This document shows positions 53,232-60,591 of a stretch of 64,000 nucleotides of DNA, piece by piece (position 1 is the first letter of the stretch; each line of letters begins with the position of its first letter). The position numbers and the translations under genes are program-made. The stretch is from JACDAL01 sp963849115. GTDB lineage: Bacteria; Actinomycetota; CADDZG01; WHSQ01. The stretch spans positions 204,266 through 268,265 of the forward strand of contig CAWKGK010000002.1 in assembly GCA_963849115.1 (NCBI GenBank), in the 5' to 3' direction. The notes beneath the pieces are model-generated. The model saw only the letters and a list, made by a program, of their open reading frames with translations, ran no database searches and was not told where the DNA came from.

Positions 53232-53511
53232 CTGCGGGCTCTTCGTCGAGATCCTGCTCGACGAGAGAGGCTATCGCATCGACCGCGGCCTGGGCACCTT
53301 CGCCATCGGCCGAGAGTGTGACCTCTTCACCCTTCTTTGCGCCGAGGGCGAGCAGCGACAACAAGCTGCGAGCGTCGACGAGATCGCGACCATCTTTACC
53401 GATCTTCACTACCACAGGTTGTCGACCGGCCTCCTGTGCGACGAGCTTCGCGGGTCTGGCGTGTAGCCCCACCCGCGACCCGACCACCACCCTGCGACTG
53501 ACATCAGCCAT
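53224..53511 (-). CDS. ptsH: PTS phosphocarrier protein HPr
   Basis: 95 residues. The active-site histidine is in VGLHARPAK (His17), and the serine of the second helix is kept (VDARSLLSLLALG). It receives phosphate from EI and hands it to EIIA. No HPr kinase gene is visible, so regulatory serine phosphorylation cannot be inferred. Sits between the dehydrogenase and ptsI. Confidence 0.95.
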   Translation of the reverse strand: MADVSRRVVVGSRVGLHARPAKLVAQEAGRQPVVVKIGKDGRDLVDARSLLSLLALGAKKGEEVTLSADGEGAQAAVDAIASLVEQDLDEEPADA

Positions 53512-53527
53512 TTCTGGATTCCTTCCT

Positions 53528-54568
53528 CTATGGCGTAATGACGACCTTGATGCTGTCGCCGCTAGTGACCGCTTCGATACCTTCGAGCACTTGGTCGAGC
53601 GGCAGCCGGTGGGTGATGAGGTCCTTCACCGGCACAGCGCCCGTTGCGATGAGGAGAAGCGCTTCGGCGTTATGTGCCGGAGTCGAACCGTTGGCACCGA
53701 CGATCTTGAGCTCGCGGTAGTGCACCAGGTTGGAGTCGAGGTTGATAATCGAGTTGTCCTTGGGCAGTCCCCCGAAGAAGCTTATGCGGCCGCCACGCGA
53801 CGCCATCTGGATGGCCTCTTCCTGCGCGGAACCCGAAGCGGCAGCGATGATGATGACGTCCGCACCGCGGCCGTTCGTGAGTTTGAGAACCGCGTCGATG
53901 GCGTTGTCCTTGTTTACGTCGATCGCGACGTCGGGCTTTACGCGCTGCGCCGACATCTCGAGACGTGCGGCGTTTTGGTCGACCAAAGCGACCAGACTCG
54001 CACCGCGGGCTCGCGCAAGGCGCACGTGCAGGCAACCGATGGGCCCGGCGCCGACCACCACCACAACGTCTCCGTCGCCGACGCCAATCAGCTCCTGACC
54101 GTTGAGGACGCACGCAAGCGGCTCGGTTACCGCGGCCTCCTCGAAGGAGAGTTCCTCGGGGATGAGGTTGAGGCCCTTGACCTTGAGCACTTTCGCCGGG
54201 ACGACCAACCGTTCGGCAAAGCCGCCGTCGTAGTGGTAGCCAATCGATTCTTGATTGGCACAGATACTCTTGGAGCGGCGCTTGCACTCGAAGCATTTGC
54301 CGCAAGGGATGGCGGCGATGAGCTGGACGCGATCACCGGGAGTGAACCCCTCTGTGCTCTCGCCCAGCTCCTCGACCACTCCTGCGATCTCGTGCCCCAT
54401 TACGCGTGGCGGGGAGATGTGATGGTGGCCGAAGTTGAAGATCTTAACGTCGGTTCCACACGTCGCGCACGCCTGAACGCGCATCAGCAACTCGCCGGGG
54501 CCAGGCTCAGGCCTCGGCATCTCCTCGACGCGAAGGTCATGTGGCGCGTAGAACCTCGCAACCTTCAT
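53528..54568 (-). CDS. Zinc-dependent (MDR) polyol-phosphate dehydrogenase
   Basis: 346 residues of the medium-chain alcohol dehydrogenase family. The catalytic zinc site is marked by CATCGTDVK and VMGHEIAGVV, the structural zinc by CGKCFECKRRSKSIC, and the cofactor fold by VVVGAGPIGCLH. Relatives include sorbitol and galactitol-1-phosphate dehydrogenases. Its place between EIIA and HPr indicates that it oxidises the phosphorylated polyol brought in by the PTS to a ketose phosphate. It takes the role usually held by the unrelated MtlD. The start overlaps the EIIA stop. Confidence 0.85.
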   Translation of the reverse strand: MKVARFYAPHDLRVEEMPRPEPGPGELLMRVQACATCGTDVKIFNFGHHHISPPRVMGHEIAGVVEELGESTEGFTPGDRVQLIAAIPCGKCFECKRRSKSICANQESIGYHYDGGFAERLVVPAKVLKVKGLNLIPEELSFEEAAVTEPLACVLNGQELIGVGDGDVVVVVGAGPIGCLHVRLARARGASLVALVDQNAARLEMSAQRVKPDVAIDVNKDNAIDAVLKLTNGRGADVIIIAAASGSAQEEAIQMASRGGRISFFGGLPKDNSIINLDSNLVHYRELKIVGANGSTPAHNAEALLLIATGAVPVKDLITHRLPLDQVLEGIEAVTSGDSIKVVITP

Positions 54569-55014
54569 GCTTCGGAGCCGGTCCTCTCGGGTTCGAGAAT
54601 CTCCAGCACGTCGTCTGGGCTGGTCGTGCTGCGAAGCAGCTCTGCCTTGTCGGCGTCGAGCAGCACGCCGGCGAGGCGCGCCATGACGTCGGTGTGCTCG
54701 TTCGATTGTGCGGCGATAGCGATGCAGGCGCGCACGTTGTCTCCCTCCCAGTCGACGCCGTCGGGTACCTGCAGAAACACGACGGCAGAGCGCATTACGT
54801 GAACGCGGCTTTGGTCAGTCCCGTGGGGGAGCGCAAATTCCTCGCCCACATACGACGACAGGACCTTCTCCCGCTCGTGCATCGCCCCCACGTAGGGAGC
54901 TTCAACGGCCCCGATTTCGACGAGCACCTCGCCTGCCTGCTGAATCGCGTGGGTGCGGTCCTTCGCCGTGACGCCGAGACGTACGCCCTCACGCGTTAGC
55001 ATCACGTCGGCCAT
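54565..55014 (-). CDS. PTS EIIA component, mannitol/fructose type
   Basis: 149 residues. The phospho-histidine is His64 in EFALPHGTDQ, and VGAMHEREKVLSSYVGEEF is the typical preceding helix-strand of MtlF-type EIIA. It accepts phosphate from HPr and passes it to the adjacent EIIB. Coupled to both neighbours by start/stop overlaps. Confidence 0.92.
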   Translation of the reverse strand: MADVMLTREGVRLGVTAKDRTHAIQQAGEVLVEIGAVEAPYVGAMHEREKVLSSYVGEEFALPHGTDQSRVHVMRSAVVFLQVPDGVDWEGDNVRACIAIAAQSNEHTDVMARLAGVLLDADKAELLRSTTSPDDVLEILEPERTGSEA

Positions 55015-55322
55015 CAGCTTGAGAGTGTCTGGTCGTCGCGAATCGCGTTCTCAAGCTGGTCGAATACCGGGTCGCCCATGAACATGTTGAACGCCAGGAC
55101 GACGCTTTTGGGCGCCTGCTGTCGAGCGCGTGAAAGTAGACCCGCGTGGCATAGCACCACATCCGGATCCCCGGAGAGGCGGTTCACCGCAAGGTGCTCA
55201 ACCGATACCCCGTACGGCTCGAGGCGCTTTTTCATTTGTGTCGTAAGCAACACGCTCGAGCCCATGCCCGCTTCGCACGCGATGATCACGCCCTTGATGT
55301 CGGAGCCCTGAATTTGCGGCAT
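55014..55322 (-). CDS. PTS EIIB component, mannitol type
   Basis: 102 residues. The phosphorylated cysteine is Cys16 in IIACEAGMGSSVLL, the pattern of the mannitol-family EIIB domain. In E. coli MtlA the A, B and C domains are fused; here they are three proteins. The gene ends one base into the EIIA start codon and begins two bases after the EIIC stop. Confidence 0.93.
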   Translation of the reverse strand: MPQIQGSDIKGVIIACEAGMGSSVLLTTQMKKRLEPYGVSVEHLAVNRLSGDPDVVLCHAGLLSRARQQAPKSVVLAFNMFMGDPVFDQLENAIRDDQTLSS

Positions 55323-55324
55323 CG

Positions 55325-56440
55325 CTATGCCCCCTGCGGTGCAGCGGTCTGCGGAGGCGGAGCCGCCTTTGGATCCTCAGCTTCAACGGTGCGCTCCTTG
55401 CTCATGCCTAGGATGCCGACGCCGGTTGCGAAAGACACCCCGGTTGCTACCACAATCCCTAGCAGCACGCCAACGTAACCACCTCGTGGGGTCACCGCAA
55501 GATAGGCGAAGATGCTGCCCGGCGACGGAGTAGCAACGAGGCCGGCACCGGTGACTAGAAAGATCATGACGCCGGAGGCGCCGCCGGCGATGGCGGCAAC
55601 GATCAGCTGTGGCTTCATGAGCACGTATGGGAAATAGATCTCATGAATTCCACCAAAGAAGTGAATGATTGCTGCCCCAGGAATCGAAGGACGCACGGAG
55701 CGGGGCCCGGCAACCCAGTAGGCGAGCAGAATTCCGAGACCCGGTCCCGGGTTCGTCTCGAGCATGAACATGATCGACTTGCCCGTCTCCTGTGCCTCGG
55801 TGACGCCGATCGGGCTGAGCACCCCATGGTTGATGGCGTTGTTGAGGAACAGGACCTTCGCCGGCTCGATCACGACCGACGCGATCGGCAGCAGCCTCGC
55901 GTCGACAAGAACCTCGACGCCGTTACCGAGCAGCGTCGTTAGGTTCTCCACGATTGGCCCAATAACGAGGTAAGCCAAAATTGCCATGCCGCCTGCGATG
56001 ATGCCGAGCGAGAAGTTATTAACCAACATTTCGAATCCGGACTTGATCCGGCCCCCGAGCGCGCCATCGAAAAGCTTGATCACGTAGGCGGCGAGTGGTC
56101 CGACGAGCATTGCCCCCAAGAACATGGGGATCTCGGCGCCGACCACGAGCCCCATCGTGGCGACCGCACCGCCGACCGCACCGCGCTGGTCGTAGACAAG
56201 TCGTCCTCCGGTGTAGCCGATAAGAATCGGCAGCAGCGTCAGGATCATGGGACCGACGAGCTGCTCCAAGTTCGAGTTGGGGATCCAGCCGGTGGGAATG
56301 AACAGCGCGGTGATCAGCCCCCATGCGATGAACGCACCGATGTTGGGCATGACCATTGCGGCAAGGTTGCCGCCGAACCTCTGCACAGCGGCGCGGAATC
56401 CCCCCGAGCCCGCGTTCTGTGATGCTGCGGTTGTGCTCAT
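55325..56440 (-). CDS. PTS EIIC component, mannitol type
   Basis: 371-residue membrane channel. Characteristic stretches are AMVMPNIGAFIAWGLITALF, GGRLVYDQRGAVGGAVATMG, VGPLAAYVIKLFDGALGGRI and IHFFGGIHEIYFPYVLMKP, the last containing the conserved G-x-H-E-I-Y substrate-site motif of MtlA. It probably transports and phosphorylates a hexitol, mannitol being the best guess. Ends in an unstructured Pro/Ala tail. Confidence 0.93.
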   Translation of the reverse strand: MSTTAASQNAGSGGFRAAVQRFGGNLAAMVMPNIGAFIAWGLITALFIPTGWIPNSNLEQLVGPMILTLLPILIGYTGGRLVYDQRGAVGGAVATMGLVVGAEIPMFLGAMLVGPLAAYVIKLFDGALGGRIKSGFEMLVNNFSLGIIAGGMAILAYLVIGPIVENLTTLLGNGVEVLVDARLLPIASVVIEPAKVLFLNNAINHGVLSPIGVTEAQETGKSIMFMLETNPGPGLGILLAYWVAGPRSVRPSIPGAAIIHFFGGIHEIYFPYVLMKPQLIVAAIAGGASGVMIFLVTGAGLVATPSPGSIFAYLAVTPRGGYVGVLLGIVVATGVSFATGVGILGMSKERTVEAEDPKAAPPPQTAAPQGA

Positions 56441-56462
56441 ACTCTCCTCCCGTCTCTAACTG

Positions 56463-57437
56463 CTACCAATTGCCAAGTCCTAGGCTGTTCGTGTCTGCGG
56501 CGCGATTGAGGACCCGCCCTTCCTCGATGTGGTCGTGCACGCGAACAGTTGACAGGTCGACGTCGTCGGGGCCCGGGCTGCGGGTGCCGGGCAAGCTCAC
56601 CGCCGCGGCGGCCCATGAGACGCCGTGAGCGAATGCATCCACCCCACGGCCGCCGTGCGCGAGAAATCCGGCAAGCAACGCGTCCCCTGCGCCCACCGCG
56701 CTACGTGGGTTGTCGACCATTGCCTCGGCATGCACAGCGGAGAACTCATCGACGTAAAGCGCACCATCGGAGCCGAGGCTCGCAATCAGCGTTGCCACCC
56801 CCTGGTCCTGCAGCGTCCGGGCAGCACAAAGGGCATCGCCGAGAGTCGAGATCTCGACATTGGCGGCTTCGCTCAACTCTTCGAGGTTAGGCTTGATGAC
56901 GTCGGGACCCGCGCTCAAGCTCTTGAGGAGTGCGGGGCCGCTGGTGTCAATGGCAACCTTGGTGTCGCTGCGCGCAAGGCGGTCGATTACGAGGGCATAG
57001 AAATCGTCGGGGGGACCGGGCGGAAGGCTGCCGCATCCGACCACCCACGGTGCGCCGACTGCGGCGGCAGCGGTTGCCTGGATCAACGCCTCGACCTCAC
57101 TCGGAGAGAGATGCGGACCGGGTTCATTGAACTTGGTGACAGTGCCGTCGGGCTCGGTCACGCTGATGTTGACGCGGGTTGAGCCTGCGATCGGAACTTG
57201 TACCGAGTTGATGCCCTCTTCTTCGAGCAGCTTCGTGAGCTGCACACCCTCCCAACCTCCGGACGGCAGCACCGCGACGGCTTCGTGCCCGTGCGCAACG
57301 AGTGCCCCGACCATGTTGACCCCTTTCCCGCCGGGATCGACACGATTTCCGAGCGCTCGCGCCACCACGCCCCGAAAGAGCGCGTCGACCTCGATCGTTC
57401 GGTCCACGCTCGGATTTGGCGTCAGTGCAACGATCAC
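56463..57437 (-). CDS. fruK: PfkB-family sugar kinase, 1-phosphofructokinase-like
   Basis: 324 residues. Family marks are NPSVDRTIEVD at the start, VDPGGKGVNMVGALVAHGH, and the catalytic base region AVGAGDALLAGFLA. This FruK/LacC branch phosphorylates ketose phosphates (fructose-1-P, tagatose-6-P) to bisphosphates. It overlaps the deoR stop and precedes EIIC, so it is likely the second step after polyol-phosphate oxidation. The exact substrate is open. Confidence 0.82.
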   Translation of the reverse strand: MIVALTPNPSVDRTIEVDALFRGVVARALGNRVDPGGKGVNMVGALVAHGHEAVAVLPSGGWEGVQLTKLLEEEGINSVQVPIAGSTRVNISVTEPDGTVTKFNEPGPHLSPSEVEALIQATAAAAVGAPWVVGCGSLPPGPPDDFYALVIDRLARSDTKVAIDTSGPALLKSLSAGPDVIKPNLEELSEAANVEISTLGDALCAARTLQDQGVATLIASLGSDGALYVDEFSAVHAEAMVDNPRSAVGAGDALLAGFLAHGGRGVDAFAHGVSWAAAAVSLPGTRSPGPDDVDLSTVRVHDHIEEGRVLNRAADTNSLGLGNW

Positions 57438-58195
57438 GCGCGCACCACCTTCACTCCGGTGCTCTCGATCTCTCTGCTCAGCTCTGAGTTGAGCCCGGTG
57501 TCCGTGATCAGAGTGTCGACGTCCTGGAGTGAACCGAACCGCATGAGGGTGTCGTTACCAAACTTGGTGTGATCGGCGAGCACGACCGAACGACGCGCGG
57601 CACCGATCATCGCTCTCTTTACCGCAGCCTCGGTTGGGTCGGGAGTGGTGAGTCCGCGCTCCACCGAGAAGCCATTGGTGCCGACGAACGCGATGTCGAC
57701 GAAGGTATCCTCGAGCGTCCGCATTGCCCACACATCAACGGCCGCGAGTGTGCGACCGCGCACGCGCCCTCCTAGGAAGAGGAGCGTGAAGTTGGGCCGG
57801 CTGGAGAGCTTCATCGCGATCGGCAGGCTGTTGGTGACTATCGTGAGGTCGCGGTCGTCCGGCAGTGCGTCGGCGAGTCGTGCGGTGGTCGTGCCTGCAT
57901 CGAGCAGGACGGCCCCCTCGGTGGGAAGCTCCCCGAGCGCGGCCTTCGCGATGCGCTCCTTCTCGGCCGTGAGGATCGCGTCCCTGGTCGCCAGACCCGG
58001 CTCAAAGCCGAGTCGGTCGAGCGGGATGGCTCCGCCGTGAACCCGCCGAAGCAGACCGTGACGCTCGAGCGCGGTGAGGTCGCGGCGGACCGTTTCCGTG
58101 GTGACCCCGAGCTGTGGGGCGAGATGGACGACCTCCACCCGCCCCCGGTCCCGCGCCTCCTGCAGGATCCGCTGCTGCCGCTCTAAGGCGTACAT
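57434..58195 (-). CDS. DeoR-family transcriptional regulator of the PTS operon
   Basis: 253 residues. The N-terminal helix-turn-helix is ERQQRILQEARDRGRVEVVH then LGVTTETVRRDLTALERHGL, the DeoR signature. The sugar-phosphate-binding DeoRC domain carries LLDAGTTTARLADAL. It is the first gene of the operon, overlapping the kinase gene, and should act as repressor relieved by a phosphosugar made by the pathway. AT-rich TGTTAT-type repeats lie just upstream. Confidence 0.93.
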   Translation of the reverse strand: MYALERQQRILQEARDRGRVEVVHLAPQLGVTTETVRRDLTALERHGLLRRVHGGAIPLDRLGFEPGLATRDAILTAEKERIAKAALGELPTEGAVLLDAGTTTARLADALPDDRDLTIVTNSLPIAMKLSSRPNFTLLFLGGRVRGRTLAAVDVWAMRTLEDTFVDIAFVGTNGFSVERGLTTPDPTEAAVKRAMIGAARRSVVLADHTKFGNDTLMRFGSLQDVDTLITDTGLNSELSREIESTGVKVVRA

Positions 58196-58538
58196 CCTAT
58201 TGTTATCCCCCCGAAAATTCTGTTATTTCCTGTGTTTATCTTGTTTCTGGTGGGAAGTCAAGTCCCCTCGGGGGCAACTAGCGGGGAAATGGGGTGAGTG
58301 CCGCTTGATGGTCGTGCTACCCCAAAGGGGTCTTCCTTGCCGAGTGGTGGACAAGGGTTTCTGAGCAACCACTCACTCCAGCTTGGAGCGTGGACTACTG
58401 CCAGGGCATAGGGGCACCCAGGGCCGGGCGATATCCCAAACGCAAATGGGTCGGCGGACGGCGACCTCGCCATGCGGGGTCCTTGATCGTAAGAGGCCCT
58501 TATCGGGGGCTCCTTCGCGCGGCCCAATCCGCGAACGC
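58196..58538. promoter_or_regulatory. Intergenic region upstream of deoR with repeated TGTT(T)AT elements
   Basis: The 60 bases next to deoR are strikingly AT-rich for this genome. They contain TGTTAT at 58201 and 58221, TGTTTAT at 58234 and TTGTTT at 58241, resembling the spaced direct repeats bound by DeoR-family repressors. The remaining 280 bases, toward the cupredoxin gene, hold no gene that I can support. Confidence 0.45.
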
Positions 58539-59312
58539 CTATTCGACCGTGAGCGTGCCCTTCATGTCAGTCGCATGCGGGACGCAATAGAACTCGTACG
58601 TGCCGGGTTCGGCCTCGAAGGTGACTCGGCTCGATGTGGACGCGGGTATATCGAGGTCAATATCAAGCTCGTCGATCGTAAATGTGTGAAGAGTTCCGTC
58701 CTTGTTGTCGACGAACACGGAAACGTCGCCCGCATCGGCTTCCAGGGAGGTGTCTCGGAAACTGATGTCTTCCGCCACGAGTCGCAAGTCGCCCTCCTGG
58801 GCTACGGCGTTCTCGCGCGTGACCGTTGCGAACACAGACACGAGGGTGCCAACGAGGAAGAGGACGATCGCCGCGAGGCCGATCGACCGGGCCGTGTGGG
58901 AGACTCCCGATCTTCCGCGGAGGATCGCGATCGCGGCGATGACCCCAACGAGAACGGCGATGAGCGACCCGAGGTTGAGTATGAAATCGCCTGCCGACGC
59001 CGGGACGGTGAGAGTCGGGACGATGAACGGACCGCTGAGCAGGATGTAGGCGATGAAGGACACGAGCAACAGGATGGCCGGACCCTTGGTCGACCGGCCA
59101 AGCCAGATGACTCCTCCTATCCACACGAGCGCGAAAACGACGAGTGGAGGGATGATTCCAGCGAAGACATTGACGAGAGCTACCACCACGACTGCGGCGA
59201 TGGTGCTCCACTTGAGTAGCGTGATCCAAGGTCCCACGTTACGACTCCGGGCTGTCAATCCCCCCGCGCCTGCTTCGCGCTCTGCCACCGCACGATCCCT
59301 CCTCCCTAGCAT
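58539..59312 (-). CDS. Membrane protein with C-terminal cupredoxin (type 1 copper) domain
   Basis: 257 residues. About five hydrophobic helices occupy 28-165. The C-terminal 90 residues form a plastocyanin-like domain with a full type 1 copper ligand set: His209 (LHTFTI), Cys243, His246 and Met250 in YCVPHATDMKG. The cupredoxin would sit outside the membrane, held by the helices, and could shuttle electrons or bind copper. The spacing C-x2-H-x3-M matches cupredoxins of the quinol/nitrite-oxidase type. Not seen in an operon. Confidence 0.82.
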   Translation of the reverse strand: MLGRRDRAVAEREAGAGGLTARSRNVGPWITLLKWSTIAAVVVVALVNVFAGIIPPLVVFALVWIGGVIWLGRSTKGPAILLLVSFIAYILLSGPFIVPTLTVPASAGDFILNLGSLIAVLVGVIAAIAILRGRSGVSHTARSIGLAAIVLFLVGTLVSVFATVTRENAVAQEGDLRLVAEDISFRDTSLEADAGDVSVFVDNKDGTLHTFTIDELDIDLDIPASTSSRVTFEAEPGTYEFYCVPHATDMKGTLTVE

Positions 59313-59467
59313 CCAAGCCTGTCATGGTTACATGGATTCTCGTCTCAAGGTTCAAACTGGGAACGGCAGAGACCGCAGGGGAGATCACCAACGGGCGCGA
59401 TGCCGCGAAGCTGGAGAAACCATCGTGCCTCTGGGAGAATGGACTGCAAAATGTGAAGGAGGTCGGT

Positions 59468-59671
59468 ATGCCCGATCAGGTCGCGATCGAAGGTGTGGGG
59501 CGCAAGTTCCAGGGCTGGGCGAAGAGCCTCTCCAACGAGGAGCAGGAAACGCTCGCCGAATGGCTCACCCGGGTGCGCGGTGAGGACGTCGAGGCGCACT
59601 GGGACGCCGATTGGTGGCAACAGCCCGAGGCTTGGTTGAGCGCGTGGGCCGACATCTGGGCCCGCTCGTAG
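59468..59671 (+). CDS. Small hypothetical protein
   Basis: 67 residues from ATG 59468, six bases after GAAGGAGG. The sequence is acidic and tryptophan-rich toward the end (AHWDADWWQQPEAWLSAWAD), with no membrane segment. I do not recognise the family. The strong ribosome-binding site supports expression; the frame upstream of this ATG (to 59324) is not needed. Confidence 0.6.
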   Translation: MPDQVAIEGVGRKFQGWAKSLSNEEQETLAEWLTRVRGEDVEAHWDADWWQQPEAWLSAWADIWARS

Positions 59672-59784
59672 GCCACCCTCGACCCGCGCCAGAGTCTCGC
59701 GGCGTGCCCAATGGCATGAGTGCCGGTGCTGCGGCGCGGTCTGCCCGGAGGAGTGTTTGTACCTGCAGGGGCAGGCCGCATCGC

Positions 59785-60025
59785 TTAGTCAGGCAGGCTA
59801 GCTCGCGGCGCCCATCCGCCGGAGAGCGGGTCGCCGAACCGCAGCCCGAAATGCTCGTCCAGCTCGTGAACGTTCTCGAGCTTGCAGTACTGGCCGTGGC
59901 GCGCGCCGAGCGCGGTCAGCTCATCCCGGTCCGCGTTGTTCGCGCCGCCCATGTCCGAGAGGTCCCGGAAGAAGCGCGTCGAACCTGGCCGGCGCGATGT
60001 GCTCGACGATTCGGCAAGGCTCGCC
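59785..60025 (-). pseudogene. Cupin-family protein C-terminal remnant
   Basis: The minus strand reads RIVEHIAPARFDA in one frame and FFRDLSDMGGANNADRDELT followed by ALGARHGQYCKLENV and FGLRFGDPLSGGW in the next, ending at TAA (59785-59787). This looks like the C-terminal segment common to single-domain cupins, with a frame change and no N-terminal barrel. Its old function cannot be read. Confidence 0.45.
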
Positions 60026-60123
60026 GCGGACCCGAACCGAACCGCCGCGTCTCAATTCAGCGCGCCCGCGCCGTCAAATGCGGAGGGGCGCCGTTTGAGA
60101 CATCCGAGATCCGGAGCGCGGAC

Positions 60124-60591
60124 ATGAGGATCCGCGAGGCGATGACCAACCGGGTCGCCCGCATTCGGGCCGAGGCCAGTATGTTCCAGGCGGCCGAGGA
60201 CATCAGTCTCTCCGGGGCCAGCGATCTGATGGTGGTCGACTCGACGGGCGCGTTCACGGGCGTCCTCACCGAGGGAGACATCCTCCGCGCCGCTTTGCCG
60301 GACACGGACGAGATCCTGGCGGCCGGCGGATCGTTGGAGGGGGCGTTCGACCGGTTCGTGAAGAAGGGTCGCGACCTCGCTGCCCTGCCGATCATGCCCT
60401 TCGTGATCCGCAGTCCGCTGGCCGTCGACCCCGACGACCACGTCGCCCGGGCCGCAGTCATCTTCGTCGAGCGGAACATCCGGCTGCTTCCGGTCGTGCG
60501 AGACGGCCGACTGCTGGGCGTAATCTCGCGGGCCGACGTCTGCAACGCCGTCGTCGGCGCCCTGCCCCATCCGCCGATCAGTCTCAGTTGA
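60124..60591 (+). CDS. CBS-domain pair protein coupled to the haem dioxygenase fusion
   Basis: 155 residues. The two CBS repeats are MRIREAMTNRVARIRAEASM...GVLTEGDILRAA and MPFVIRSPLAVDPDDHVARA...GVISRADVCNAV. CBS pairs bind adenine nucleotides or related ligands. The TGA overlaps the TTG start of the 1121-residue fusion (TTGA at 60588-60591), so the two are translationally coupled and likely functionally linked. The frame extends upstream to 59611, but without coding character. Confidence 0.85.
   Translation: MRIREAMTNRVARIRAEASMFQAAEDISLSGASDLMVVDSTGAFTGVLTEGDILRAALPDTDEILAAGGSLEGAFDRFVKKGRDLAALPIMPFVIRSPLAVDPDDHVARAAVIFVERNIRLLPVVRDGRLLGVISRADVCNAVVGALPHPPISLS

Noticed and set aside
59611..60123. 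Upstream extension of the CBS-protein frame
   Set aside because: No coding character; the minus strand here carries the cupin remnant instead.
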